A stretch of 64,000 nucleotides of DNA from Pseudobdellovibrio sp. (GCA_023701385.1 JAMPXC010000009.1:1-64000), one strand, 5' to 3'. Positions 32,265 through 41,528 are shown, counted from the first letter of the stretch. A program made the numbers and translations. Notes: a model not told the origin generated them from the letters alone.

Positions 32265-32280
32265 AGCAAGGTTTAGGCCC
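32265..32280 (-). promoter_or_regulatory. Sigma-54-like promoter for DUF2231-CBS operon
   Basis: Minus strand GGGCCTAAACCTTGCT: GG 32279-32278, ten bases, GC 32267-32266; the -12 element TTGCT is perfect. It is very like the DUF4142 site (both share AAACCTTGC). RNA would start about 30 bases before the ATG. Confidence 0.55.
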
Positions 32281-32307
32281 GCATCAATTTGAGACGCGCA
32301 ATTACAA

Positions 32308-33249
32308 TTGCTTAAAGATCGCAAGCCCAAGGTCCGATACCTAGACTATATGCCTGATCAATACCTACACCGAATACTACCCCACATTAGAGATGTCTTC
32401 TCAGATGCGGAAATTTCTATTCAGGCTAACTGCGCTGTCGTTGAAAAATTAAATCACAATTTTACTTTGGTGCTTGAAGATAACAAACTTCATCCGGATG
32501 ATGCTTTTGGTTTTGTAAAATTAAAAGCTCCGATCGATAGCCAAGGATTAAGCTACGAACGTTTGATAGAGTTTGTAGCGCAAATGAATCATTGCCACCG
32601 CGGTTGCCACTGGGGCATCGATACGATGTCATCTGATGATGTTCAGCTCTACATCTATGCCACGATGATTACTGAACTTGGCCGCAGAGTGGATGACAAA
32701 GACCAAGTGGTCATGGAAATTTTAAATTTACAAAAAATGAAATTCTATACAGATCAGTATTTAACTGAAATGAAGAACAATCATTTATGGCTAAAAAGTT
32801 TTTCTCTCACCTACGGAAAAAACATTATTCCGTGCTTAGCACCTGAAAATTTTTTAAATCTTGAAGACCGCTCGATTTATTCAAGAACGCTAAAGCACAT
32901 GATACAGTTGAATTATAAAATAGAACAAATCAACGCCTCCTGTTTTAAAATTACGACTGAAAAAAACACCATAGCTGTACTTACCTTCTTAGGCCCGGAG
33001 CTGATGAGTCTTTATTCAGTGGTCACTGAAGATAATAAAAGCATTGTGAATCTTAAAAAACTTTTAAATGAGCGAAACCAAGACTTAATCATGGGGCACT
33101 ACGAGATTTCACCAATTCAGCAAATCGTGGGCTACACAAACTACTTACGCTTAGCTGATGGTATTCGCGATATTAAAATACGTTTATTTTTAGATTCGCC
33201 TGATATTGCAAAAATGATCTATTTTGACAACGAATCAGTGGCCGCCTAA
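32308..33249 (+). CDS. Hypothetical protein, 313 aa
   Basis: Cytoplasmic-looking soluble protein without signal peptide or membrane span. The TTG at 32308 gives MLKDRKPKVRYLDYMPDQYL; the ATG at 32350 (MPDQYLHRILPHIRDVFSD) is an alternative, and no clear Shine-Dalgarno decides. Mixed alpha/beta content with a His/Cys cluster QMNHCHRGCHWGIDTMSSDD near residue 95. The C-terminal region NYLRLADGIRDIKIRLFLDS looks like a beta domain. I recognise no family. The GNAT gene follows after 12 bases on the same strand, so they may be cotranscribed. Confidence 0.6.
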   Translation: MLKDRKPKVRYLDYMPDQYLHRILPHIRDVFSDAEISIQANCAVVEKLNHNFTLVLEDNKLHPDDAFGFVKLKAPIDSQGLSYERLIEFVAQMNHCHRGCHWGIDTMSSDDVQLYIYATMITELGRRVDDKDQVVMEILNLQKMKFYTDQYLTEMKNNHLWLKSFSLTYGKNIIPCLAPENFLNLEDRSIYSRTLKHMIQLNYKIEQINASCFKITTEKNTIAVLTFLGPELMSLYSVVTEDNKSIVNLKKLLNERNQDLIMGHYEISPIQQIVGYTNYLRLADGIRDIKIRLFLDSPDIAKMIYFDNESVAA

Positions 33250-33261
33250 AATACTTCATTC

Positions 33262-33915
33262 ATGAAAAAATCTTCAAAATATTTTAAGCATTATAAAAAC
33301 AAACCTTATCGCTACGTTGGCGAAGCTAAACATTCTGAAGAATTAAAAGACTACGTGATTTACGAATGTCTTTACCCAAATGAGCTTGCAATGTTATGGA
33401 TTCGCCCTAAAGATATGTTTTTTGAAGTCAGTGACTTTCAGGGAAAACAAACTCCCCGTTTTACGCAGGTGCCTTTTGAAATTAAAAACTTCACAACGAT
33501 TACTGACGAAGTCAGACAAGATATTTTAAAACTTTGTAAAGAAGTCTTTACTGAATTTGACGAAGACAAATTTTATAAACGTTTTACGACACAAAAAAAC
33601 GCGACGGTTTTTGGTTTTTACTACGAACAAGAACTGGTCGGCTTCAAAGCGGGCTATGAACTTGATGAAACCAAATATTACAGCTGGCTGGGCGCTGTTT
33701 CGACAAAACACCGTAAACTAGGTGTGGCTTTGGCGTTAATGCAAGAGCAACATGCCTGGGCTAAAGCGCAAGGCTATGCCTTAATGCAAACCAAATCAGA
33801 TAACCGCCATAAAGCGATGATGTCTTTAAACTTAAAAGTCGGATTTGATATTGTGGGCACAGAGCAAACGACTCTGAGCCCAGTTTTAAAAATTCTTTTT
33901 GAAAAGAAACTATAA
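33262..33915 (+). CDS. GNAT-family acetyltransferase
   Basis: 217 aa. The first 85 residues are a variable N-terminal part (MKKSSKYFKHYKNKPYRYVG). The GNAT core follows: ATVFGFYYEQELVGFKAGYE, then YYSWLGAVSTKHRKLGVALA with the acetyl-CoA pyrophosphate loop in HRKLGVA (variant of R/Q-x-x-G-x-G/A), LMQEQHAWAKAQGYALMQTK, and SLNLKVGFDIVG. The acceptor is unknown; such N-extended members often acetylate small molecules or protein N-termini. Ends two bases before the convergent lipoprotein stop. Confidence 0.82.
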   Translation: MKKSSKYFKHYKNKPYRYVGEAKHSEELKDYVIYECLYPNELAMLWIRPKDMFFEVSDFQGKQTPRFTQVPFEIKNFTTITDEVRQDILKLCKEVFTEFDEDKFYKRFTTQKNATVFGFYYEQELVGFKAGYELDETKYYSWLGAVSTKHRKLGVALALMQEQHAWAKAQGYALMQTKSDNRHKAMMSLNLKVGFDIVGTEQTTLSPVLKILFEKKL

Positions 33916-33916
33916 T

Positions 33917-34849
33917 CTAATTTTGTACGCAGCGATCTAAAGAGATTGCTTTTGATTTTGGCGAACCATTTTCTGTGTAGTTTAATGTAGCCAGTCCACA
34001 GCTAGTGATAGCCATTGAAATATTACCTAAAGATGAACAAGAACCAACCCAGCTACCTGAAGTTGCACAGTTGCAGTTGGTTGCTCCGTAGGTAATTCCG
34101 CTCGCCATAAATGTGCAGCTTTCGCCAGACGTGTTGTTCACAATCTCTAATGCACCAGCCGCACTTGATAAGCTACGACTGCCACGATTTACGTTAGTCA
34201 CAGTAATCGGCGAATTCGTACGAGTCGTAATACTTAGTAAAGCCGTACCGTTATAACTGAGAGTACGATTGATACCATCATTTGTGTAATTCATTACTCG
34301 AGTATCTCCAGCTCCCGAAATCCAAGTTAAACTAGCACCGTATGTTCCTGTCTTTGTCGCGGCCAATGTCATGTTGTTTCCAGCCACTGAATAGTTCGGC
34401 GCAATACGAATCGACTGGCTTGTTCCTGAAAGCGTACAGTTTGTGCCACCGGACCAAGTCGCAGTGACTGATCCAGTAAGAACATAATTTCCGATCGAAC
34501 AGCTGCTAAAACTTCGTGTCTTTGAATTTGCTGAGCATGCCGTAAATGTAGCTCCGCATGTTGCAGCCGTTGCTTCCGGTAATAAAATTTTAAAAACGTT
34601 TTCATAAGCCACTTGTTTTGGCGATGACATATTGTAACGGTCAAGAGATGGAACGTACTGTGCAATCGTCGTATTACCACCGCCAGCGTCATCAATTGAA
34701 GCCATCACATCACCAAGTTGATTACCAAGTTCTGTTGGTAGATCAGCTTCACCTAACTGAACAGTTTCTGCAGCCCCGCAGCCAGCTAAAATCGCAGCCA
34801 CTAAAATTAGCACCAGTGCCTTAAACTTGATCTTAGAAATGTGATTCAT
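33917..34849 (-). CDS. Surface-type lipoprotein, Ser/Thr/Asn-rich
   Basis: 310 aa from the ATG at 34849, chosen for GAGGT upstream and a clean signal with lipobox ILAGC (Cys22). After a short linker with GGGNTTIAQYV the protein is beta-rich and low in charge: many Ser, Thr, Asn, Gly (TGSVTATWSGGTNCTLSGT) and about ten Cys, some in NCNCATSGSWVGSCSS. This is adhesin- or surface-layer-like. No defined family. The composition is typical of exported proteins of predatory bacteria (inference). Confidence 0.72.
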   Translation of the reverse strand: MNHISKIKFKALVLILVAAILAGCGAAETVQLGEADLPTELGNQLGDVMASIDDAGGGNTTIAQYVPSLDRYNMSSPKQVAYENVFKILLPEATAATCGATFTACSANSKTRSFSSCSIGNYVLTGSVTATWSGGTNCTLSGTSQSIRIAPNYSVAGNNMTLAATKTGTYGASLTWISGAGDTRVMNYTNDGINRTLSYNGTALLSITTRTNSPITVTNVNRGSRSLSSAAGALEIVNNTSGESCTFMASGITYGATNCNCATSGSWVGSCSSLGNISMAITSCGLATLNYTENGSPKSKAISLDRCVQN

Positions 34850-35002
34850 GTTTACCTCTACAAGCCAATTATTGGGCAAAAAACCCCATTGTCATCAAGA
34901 TTGTGTTATTACGCATACGCAGCATCAATTTTGTTTTGCAAGTTAACCTTTTTCATAGGGAAATAACCGCACGTTTGAAGATATGTGAGAGGGGTCCACA
35001 TC

Positions 35003-36076
35003 ATGATGTTACGTTTATTTTTAACAATTACTTTATTAATCTCTACAGCAAACGCTTATTCACCAAAAGTTCCATGGCTTAAGCAATTAAACTCAATTAA
35101 CGATTTGGAATTGGTAGTAACACCAGAACAAGATCATACGCCTTTATATAATGCCTTTGCCAAAGCACAGAAAACCATTCGTATTGGTATTTTCGGCATT
35201 TCATCAAAAGACATGGCCGATCAAATTGAAAAACAAATCAAACGCGGAATCAATGTCACTATTATCTGCGATAAATACTGCACGAATAATGAAAAGCGTA
35301 AAGCCATCTTTGACCAGTTAAAGGCGGCTGGTGCAAATATTATGGTGGCGACAAAAGGTTTTTCAATCTCGCACTGGAAAATGTTTGTGATCGACGACAC
35401 ATTAGCCTTTGTTTCAACGATGAATTTTATCAGCCGTGCTAACCAAATGCGTGATCTTGGTGTGTTTACCGCTGATAAAAATGTAATTGATGAAATCATC
35501 GCGGTCTTTGACCAAGATGTGAAAAATGCGCAAAAACAGACAGCTAATACCCCTGAATTAAAAGTCACAAACTTAGTGTGGAGCCCGAATAATTCTGAAG
35601 GCAAACTTGTTGATTTAATTAATTCAGCCGACAGTTCAATTGAAATCTGGATTGAAAATATGGGTAACCCTAAAATTCACGAAGCCTTAGCCGCTGCGGT
35701 AAAACGTAAAGTTCAAGTTCGTGTGTTAACTTCCGTGTGTGGTTTAGGAATGGCGGCTGATGCCGCTTATAGAAACTTAAAAGACTTAAGCAAAAAAGGA
35801 GTTGTGGTTAAAGGCACTCCTTATCCGGCTAACGAAGAAATACCTTACATTCATGCTAAAACGATCAATGTGGACCACAAAGCTGTCTTCTTAGGGTCTG
35901 AGAATTTCTCAGTGAACTCTTTAACAAAAGCACGTGAGTTAGGAATTGTCTTTAACGATCAGGCCACTGAAGCGAAAATGGCGGCTTTATTTGAAAAAGA
36001 CTGGTCAAAAGCGGTCGAAATTCCTGAAGAAGCTCCAGAAAAATGTAGCCCATTGACGTCAAATACGGAAGAATAG
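35003..36076 (+). CDS. Secreted phospholipase D-family protein
   Basis: 357 aa from the first ATG at 35003 (a second follows at once), with GAGAGGGG upstream. Signal peptide MLRLFLTITLLISTANA. Two HKD motifs define the PLD superfamily: SHWKMFVIDDTLAFVSTMNF and IHAKTINVDHKAVFLGSENF. Both are complete (HxKx4D), so the enzyme should be active as phospholipase, cardiolipin synthase-like transferase or nuclease; export argues for an external phospholipid or nucleic acid substrate. It is followed four bases later by a glycosyltransferase-deacetylase gene. Confidence 0.85.
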   Translation: MMLRLFLTITLLISTANAYSPKVPWLKQLNSINDLELVVTPEQDHTPLYNAFAKAQKTIRIGIFGISSKDMADQIEKQIKRGINVTIICDKYCTNNEKRKAIFDQLKAAGANIMVATKGFSISHWKMFVIDDTLAFVSTMNFISRANQMRDLGVFTADKNVIDEIIAVFDQDVKNAQKQTANTPELKVTNLVWSPNNSEGKLVDLINSADSSIEIWIENMGNPKIHEALAAAVKRKVQVRVLTSVCGLGMAADAAYRNLKDLSKKGVVVKGTPYPANEEIPYIHAKTINVDHKAVFLGSENFSVNSLTKARELGIVFNDQATEAKMAALFEKDWSKAVEIPEEAPEKCSPLTSNTEE

Positions 36077-36090
36077 TCATGTGACTATTC
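36071..36090 (+). promoter_or_regulatory. Inverted repeat across stop and start codons
   Basis: GAATAGTCA (36071-36079) and TGACTATTC (36082-36090) are perfect complements around TG. The TAG stop of the PLD gene is in the left arm and the GTG start of the next gene at the centre, so a tight hairpin could couple their translation. Confidence 0.4.
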
Positions 36091-37898
36091 TTCATTTATT
36101 GTCTCAAAACCATCTGACTGGCGCTGAAGTTTATGCGTGCCAGCTTACAGACGTCCAAGTGGCCTCAGGCCATAAGGTTTTACAAGTTTCTAATGGATTC
36201 TACTACCCGACTAAAGCTGAAAAAATAGAACTTAAAGTCGAGACTAAATCACGCGCTGAATTTAATGCAAGCGTTAAAATTTTAAAAGACTTAATCACAA
36301 AACATAAAGTTCAAGTAATTCATGCGCACTCACGGGCTGCTTCAAAGTTAGCTTACAGCGCTACCCGCGGAACTCAAATTGGGTATATCAGCACCATCCA
36401 TGGTCGCCAGCATGTTTCGTTTTCTAAAAAGTTTAAAAACATTTACGGTTCTCACCAAATTGCCATTTGTGAAAATGTGCAAGATCAATTGGTCAATGAG
36501 TTCGGTTATAAACCAGAAAATATCAAAGTTATTCGTAACGGGATTAGTACCGATCTGTTCTTTCCAAAAAAAATTAGTTCCGCAAAGAGTAGAACTGAAG
36601 TTTTAAAAATCGCGATTATCGGCCGCGCGACAGGTCCAAAAAAAGACCGCACTGAAAATGCTGTGCATAGTCTGACTAAAATTTTAACGGCTAAGAATAT
36701 TAACTTTGAAATTCATTTAGTTGGCGCTTCTGAAAACGAGATCGATAAATCGTTGCACACCAAAAATGTATTTTTTCACACACCACCTACTTTGCACCAA
36801 GGCATCTATACACAGTTTGATCTTGTCATCGGTTCAGGCCGCGTGTGTATGGAAAGCTTAATGAGTGGCGTTGCCACAATTGCTTTTGGTGAAGCGAAGT
36901 ATTTAGGCCTTTGCCAAAAAGAAAACTTCAATGAACAGATCAAATCAAACTTCGGTGATATTGAAACTGCAACATTCGGAAAACCGGAAGTGTGCCCTGC
37001 ACAAATGGACACAGATATTGAAAATTACTACAAAATTAATGTTTCGCAGTTAATGGATTTAGCAAAAATCGCTAAAAGCCAATTTGGAATTAAAACAGTT
37101 TGTGATCAAATTCAAAAAATCTACGAAGCCAGCTACTTCGAAGCTCACTACCCTGGTTGGATTCCGGTTTTGATGTACCACAAAATTCCAACGCAAGAAT
37201 TAGATTCACCACATAAGATTTATGTTACACAAGACAACTTTGTAAAACACTTAGCGTTTTACAAAAATGCTGGCTTTGAAACTGTTACTTTTTCGGAATT
37301 AAAACAATTTAAAAACGGCACACGTTCATTTGATCAGTTTCCGAAAAAACCCTTAGTTTTAACTTTTGATGATGGCTACTGGGATAATTTAAATAACGCT
37401 GACCCGCTACTTAAAAAGTATAACTTTAAAGCACAGATCTTTTTATTAGCTAATAACGAAATCAGCCACAACCAGTGGGATGAAGCCAGCGCGGCAAAAG
37501 GCGATAAGATTATCTCAGGTCAAGATCGTAAACTTTGGCTTAACTCAAATTTTGAAATAGGTTCACACGGTTTTAGCCATAAGCGCATTACTGAGATGAC
37601 ACCTGACCAAGCATTTGCCGAACTTATTGATTCAAAACGTGCGCTAGAGAAAGAATTTGAACGCGAAGTGTGTGTCTACGCTTACACTTACGGCGATACC
37701 AACGCCGCTTGTGCAAAGCTAGCTGAAGCTGCTGGGTATGATTTTGCAGTAAATACCGATACTGGCGGACTTAAAATGTTCGATGACCCGTTTCAGATTT
37801 TCAGAGTAAATATTTTTCCCGACGAAACGAAATTTTCATTATGGAAAAAAACGGCGTCTTGGTACCGCGCGTACTATTTTAGAAAACGTAAGAAATAG
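36081..37898 (+). CDS. Glycosyltransferase-polysaccharide deacetylase fusion
   Basis: 605 aa, GTG start. Residues 1-350 are a GT-B fold GT4-type glycosyltransferase: N-terminal HLLSQNHLTGAEVYACQLTD, the central IGYISTIHGRQHVSFSKK, VIRNGISTDLFFP and the donor-site part GRVCMESLMSGVATIAFGE. Residues about 365-605 are a NodB-type carbohydrate esterase 4: IPVLMYHKIP, LTFDDGYWDN (catalytic Asp) and IGSHGFSHKRI (metal His pair). One chain could thus add and deacetylate an amino sugar on an exopolysaccharide or wall glycan (inference). No signal peptide, so cytoplasmic or membrane-associated. Starts four bases after the PLD gene. Confidence 0.82.
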   Translation: MTILHLLSQNHLTGAEVYACQLTDVQVASGHKVLQVSNGFYYPTKAEKIELKVETKSRAEFNASVKILKDLITKHKVQVIHAHSRAASKLAYSATRGTQIGYISTIHGRQHVSFSKKFKNIYGSHQIAICENVQDQLVNEFGYKPENIKVIRNGISTDLFFPKKISSAKSRTEVLKIAIIGRATGPKKDRTENAVHSLTKILTAKNINFEIHLVGASENEIDKSLHTKNVFFHTPPTLHQGIYTQFDLVIGSGRVCMESLMSGVATIAFGEAKYLGLCQKENFNEQIKSNFGDIETATFGKPEVCPAQMDTDIENYYKINVSQLMDLAKIAKSQFGIKTVCDQIQKIYEASYFEAHYPGWIPVLMYHKIPTQELDSPHKIYVTQDNFVKHLAFYKNAGFETVTFSELKQFKNGTRSFDQFPKKPLVLTFDDGYWDNLNNADPLLKKYNFKAQIFLLANNEISHNQWDEASAAKGDKIISGQDRKLWLNSNFEIGSHGFSHKRITEMTPDQAFAELIDSKRALEKEFEREVCVYAYTYGDTNAACAKLAEAAGYDFAVNTDTGGLKMFDDPFQIFRVNIFPDETKFSLWKKTASWYRAYYFRKRKK

Positions 37899-37902
37899 TT
37901 AT

Positions 37903-39183
37903 CTAAACACGACCTAAAGCATCTTCTAGATCACCGATCAGATCATCAATGCTCTCTAAACCAACGCTTAAACGAATAAGCTTTGGATCAATACCGCAGT
38001 TATCTAATTTATCTTTCGGGTACGCCGAATGAGTCATATACCCAGGCACTTCGATTAAAGTTTTATTTAAACCAAGACTTACCGCTAATGTGATGCTGTA
38101 AGAATTTTTCGCGATATCATCGACGAACTTCGCTGTTTTTTTCATATCACCTTTTAAAGTAAAGGCGATCATTAAACCTGGAGCGAATTTTCCTTCAGGA
38201 GTTTTTAAATATTTTTTAGCTAATTTTTTCTCTGGAAAGCTTCCTAGACCTGGGTAGAAAATCTTTTCTACTTTTTTACTTTTTGCTAAAAACTTTGCGA
38301 TAGCCATAGCGTTTTCTTGCTGTTTTTCAAAACGTAATGACTGTGTGGATAAACCGTAAACCATAATGTGCCATGCAGAAAACGGATTAATAATCGCACC
38401 GAAATCTTTACGACCCAGTTTAAGAGTGGCTTCGTATTTTTTAGCCGTCATAACAGCTCCGCCCATATCAGTTCCAAAACCTGACATATTCTTTGTCAAA
38501 CTTTGAATCACGATATCAACTCCCCACTCAATCGGACGTAAGCCCCACGGTGTAGCGAAGGTATTATCAACGGCGAATAAGATTTTATTATCGTCTTTAC
38601 GAGTTTTGTTGGCTTTAGCGATCGCTTTAACAACACGTTCAAGATCAATGATTTCTAAATTAGGGTTACAAACAGATTCACAGTAAACTAAACGAACTGA
38701 TTTATCTCTAAAGGCCTCATCGAGATCTGTTTCATTTAAATTACACAACTCAGTTTCAACACCAAACTTTGGCATCCAGCTTGTTAATAAACTATACGTA
38801 CAACCGTATAAAGTTTTATGCGAAATTACTTTTTGCCCTTGTTTTACAAACGACAACACCGTTGTTGAAATGGCTCCCATACCGCTTCCAAAACTTACGG
38901 CGCATTCGGCTGACTCCATCGTTTTTAACTGCTCTTCAAGCATTAAGGTCGTTGGCTCGTCTAAACGATCGTAAATTAAAATAGGTGTTTCATTTTTTGG
39001 ATTACCGAATTGGTTAAAACCTTCGGCACCACGCTGTAAGCTTTCAAGACGAAATGTTGTTGAGGCTGTTAACGGCGGAATAATGTGATGTGAATAATCC
39101 CAGGCTGACGTTGTGTGTTCGCCGTGAATGGACTGAGTTCTTTTCGAAACTTTTTTAGATAAAAGAGATCTTTTGTTCGCCAT
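37903..39183 (-). CDS. PLP-dependent trans-sulfuration enzyme
   Basis: 426-aa Cys/Met metabolism enzyme (cystathionine gamma-synthase/lyase, methionine gamma-lyase group). The PLP Lys is in VIQSLTKNMSGFGTDMGG, the phosphate-binding and ring-stacking region is SFGSGMGAISTTVLSF, and LDEPTTLMLEEQL and RLSVGLESIDDLIGDLEDAL are further family blocks. Sub-activity is not decidable by eye; the large insert near the N-terminus (TFRLESLQRGAEGFNQFGNP) is typical of methionine gamma-lyase-like forms. Promoter hexamers are visible upstream (39205-39234). Confidence 0.88.
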   Translation of the reverse strand: MANKRSLLSKKVSKRTQSIHGEHTTSAWDYSHHIIPPLTASTTFRLESLQRGAEGFNQFGNPKNETPILIYDRLDEPTTLMLEEQLKTMESAECAVSFGSGMGAISTTVLSFVKQGQKVISHKTLYGCTYSLLTSWMPKFGVETELCNLNETDLDEAFRDKSVRLVYCESVCNPNLEIIDLERVVKAIAKANKTRKDDNKILFAVDNTFATPWGLRPIEWGVDIVIQSLTKNMSGFGTDMGGAVMTAKKYEATLKLGRKDFGAIINPFSAWHIMVYGLSTQSLRFEKQQENAMAIAKFLAKSKKVEKIFYPGLGSFPEKKLAKKYLKTPEGKFAPGLMIAFTLKGDMKKTAKFVDDIAKNSYSITLAVSLGLNKTLIEVPGYMTHSAYPKDKLDNCGIDPKLIRLSVGLESIDDLIGDLEDALGRV

Positions 39184-39204
39184 ATATTCCTCGCGTGTGT
39201 CAAA

Positions 39205-39234
39205 ATACTAGAGTTTGAACACTAGAACGAGCAA
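39205..39234 (-). promoter_or_regulatory. Sigma-70-type promoter
   Basis: Minus strand TTGCTC (39234-39229), 18 bp, TAGTAT (39210-39205), 22 bases before the ATG at 39183. An inverted repeat GCATGGT/ACCATGC (39256-39285) lies just upstream. Confidence 0.45.
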
Positions 39235-39323
39235 GGAATGTCTCTGTGTATTAATGCATGGTCAGGCAATTTACCCCAACCATGCTAATGAAACGATCTA
39301 ATTATGAGCAAATGCTTGCAGCA

Positions 39324-41270
39324 TTATAACCCAAATGCTTTAAGAGATTGCACAACGATTACAGCCAATAAGTAAGCAAAGGCATTACTTCCCACTAGCT
39401 GTAAACCTGTCCATAACCAGCTGCCATTTTCTTTCTTTAAGACGCCCACAGTTGTTAAACACTGCATAGCGATCATAAAGAAAATAAAAATACCGACTAC
39501 AGAGGCCACAGTAAAAATTGGGGTGCCATCAGCAAATTTTGCTTCAGCCATCTTTTCTAAAATTGGTGTCGTGTTTTCTTCGTCTTCAACTTCTGCATTC
39601 AGTGATAAAGCTAAGCTTGATACGAAAACTTCGCGCGCCGCAAATGAAGCGACGTACGCAAAACCTACACGGCCATCTAAACCAAGTGGTTTAAAGATTG
39701 GCTCAATCGCTGTTGATACTTGCATCGCATATGATGGTGGTGCCTGATCTTCAGGAGTACCTTCAGCTGCTTTCGGAAATGTCGTCGCAAACCAAAGAAT
39801 AATTGTAAGACCAACGATCACTGGTCCCGCTTTTTTCACGAATGAAACTGATTTATCCCAAGACTGGCGAAGAATCGTTTTTAAACGTGGTCTGCGGTAA
39901 AACGGTAAATCCATCATTAAACGTGAAGACTGCTGGCTTTCGATCATTTTTGATAAAATCGCGGAAGCTACCGCACCAATGACCATCGAACCAAAGTATA
40001 ACGACGCCATAATGAAGCCACCCATTAAGACGCTTGTAGCGCCACTAGCCACTAAAAATCCGATCAATAAACCATACACTGGTAAACGAGCCGAACACGT
40101 CATAAACGGAATCGTAAATTGTGCGATCATTCTTTCTTTGCGAGACGTAATATTACGAGTCGCCATGATTGCTGGAATTGCGCAAGCAAAGCCAGATAAC
40201 ATCGGAACGAATGAACGACCACCAAGACCTACTTTTTTTAACGGTCCATCGATTAACGCCGCCACACGAGATAAATATCCTGTGTTTTCAAATAAACCGA
40301 TACCGATAAATAGAATAAAAATTTGTGGAACGAAAATAATCACACCGTTAACAGCCGCTAAGAGACCATCACCGATAAATTCGCCTAGTAACCCTGGAAT
40401 ATGCGCTTTTGTGTAATCAATCGATGCCGCCATCGCTCCGTCGATTAAATCCATAAGAGGAGCTGCCCACCAGTAAACTGACGCAAAGAAAATCGTCATA
40501 AGAGCAAAGAAAAACACATAACCAAAAATAGGATGCAGTAACCATTTATCCATTTTCAATGTGAACTCTAATTGCGACTGAGCTTGAATCACCGCCTGAG
40601 CTGCTTCCACTTTTTCTTGCATGAAAGCTTTTTCTTTTAAAAATTGAGAGATCACTTTTAAATCTTCAACTTTTTGCGTTTCAGTGTATTTAACTTCATT
40701 ATAGCGAGAGATTTTTTGTGGTGTGTTTTTTAATAACGCCACAACTTCAAATAAACCTTTACCTAAAACACCATCAAAAGCCACAACGTGCTCTACACCT
40801 AAGAATTTTTTAATTTCTAAGATATTAACTTGTTGTTTTTCTTTAGCGACCAGATCTGACATTGTTAAAACAACAATCACGTGTGAATTCGGTTGAATTA
40901 AATGTTTTGCTAATAATAACTGACGATTCATTTGTGTCGCATCAACAACTAAAATAACCGAGTTGTATTTTACGCGATGAGAATCTTTTAAAATATTAAC
41001 TGTTACTTTTTCGTCGTCTGATTGCGGGTCTAATGAATAAACGCCCGGCGTATCAACGATACCAATCGGCTTCATATCAGCTTTAGTTGCTAATTCAGTT
41101 TGAAGAGCACCTAATGAGTATTCAACTGTAGCACCAGGGTAGTTCACAGTTTTAAATTTTGAACCTGTTAACCAGTTATAAAGAGTTGTTTTACCTGAGT
41201 TCGGCGAACCGACTAATAAAACATTTCTTTCATCTAACGGGGTTACTGTTTCTTCTACATGGCAAGACAT
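39324..41270 (-). CDS. feoB: Ferrous iron transporter FeoB
   Basis: 648-aa inner-membrane Fe(II) transporter. The N-terminal G domain has GSPNSGKTTLYN (G1), DTPGVYSLDPQSDDE (G3) and a GDI-like helical region. From about residue 240 there are two membrane Gate regions and a core with segments such as GRSFVPMLSGFACAIPAIMA, continuing T-R, and ARLPVYGLLI; the Cys of GFACAIPAIMATR lies in the presumed iron path. Shorter than E. coli FeoB (773 aa) but within the family range. Its start lies inside feoA (16-base overlap). No feoC seen. Confidence 0.95.
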   Translation of the reverse strand: MSCHVEETVTPLDERNVLLVGSPNSGKTTLYNWLTGSKFKTVNYPGATVEYSLGALQTELATKADMKPIGIVDTPGVYSLDPQSDDEKVTVNILKDSHRVKYNSVILVVDATQMNRQLLLAKHLIQPNSHVIVVLTMSDLVAKEKQQVNILEIKKFLGVEHVVAFDGVLGKGLFEVVALLKNTPQKISRYNEVKYTETQKVEDLKVISQFLKEKAFMQEKVEAAQAVIQAQSQLEFTLKMDKWLLHPIFGYVFFFALMTIFFASVYWWAAPLMDLIDGAMAASIDYTKAHIPGLLGEFIGDGLLAAVNGVIIFVPQIFILFIGIGLFENTGYLSRVAALIDGPLKKVGLGGRSFVPMLSGFACAIPAIMATRNITSRKERMIAQFTIPFMTCSARLPVYGLLIGFLVASGATSVLMGGFIMASLYFGSMVIGAVASAILSKMIESQQSSRLMMDLPFYRRPRLKTILRQSWDKSVSFVKKAGPVIVGLTIILWFATTFPKAAEGTPEDQAPPSYAMQVSTAIEPIFKPLGLDGRVGFAYVASFAAREVFVSSLALSLNAEVEDEENTTPILEKMAEAKFADGTPIFTVASVVGIFIFFMIAMQCLTTVGVLKKENGSWLWTGLQLVGSNAFAYLLAVIVVQSLKAFGL

Positions 41271-41479
41271 TTGAACTCCTGTTCATTTAACGCCAACAAC
41301 GTTTGATGAAATCGAATCACAGTCACATTTGAGAAAGATAATTTTTTGACGATTTCAAATTCAACGCCCGGGTATAATCCGAAGTCGATTAAACGTTCGA
41401 TCAGAACTTGGTTGGCTTGTGGGTTTGCTTCAACTTGATTAAACCCTTTTAACTTTAATTGTGTGCTATTTTCGCTCAT
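41255..41479 (-). CDS. feoA: FeoA, ferrous iron transport accessory
   Basis: 74 aa, SH3-like beta barrel that helps FeoB. LKGFNQVEANPQANQVLIER, then LIDFGLYPGVEFEIVKKLSF and ALNEQEFKCLAM follow the FeoA pattern: start Leu-Gly rule, G-hydrophobic-Pro-Gly turn, and C-terminal ALxxxEF. It precedes and overlaps feoB. A 25-bp palindrome with Fur-box character (41504-41528) is centred about 37 bases upstream of its ATG. Confidence 0.9.
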   Translation of the reverse strand: MSENSTQLKLKGFNQVEANPQANQVLIERLIDFGLYPGVEFEIVKKLSFSNVTVIRFHQTLLALNEQEFKCLAM

Positions 41480-41503
41480 GCAGGTTTTGTAACTAACCTT
41501 GAA

Positions 41504-41528
41504 CTAAATGAATAACATTTTCATTTAG
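41504..41528 (-). promoter_or_regulatory. Fur-box-like palindrome upstream of feoAB
   Basis: CTAAATGAA and TTCATTTAG are perfect nine-base arms around TAACATT. The core TGAATAACATTTTCA (41509-41523) approximates the 7-1-7 Fur site TGAwAAT-n-ATTwTCA. Location before feoAB supports iron-dependent repression (inference). Confidence 0.55.

Noticed and set aside
39979-40416. 145-codon open frame antisense to feoB
   Set aside because: Shadow frame over the FeoB membrane domain; composition is not protein-like and FeoB is unambiguous.
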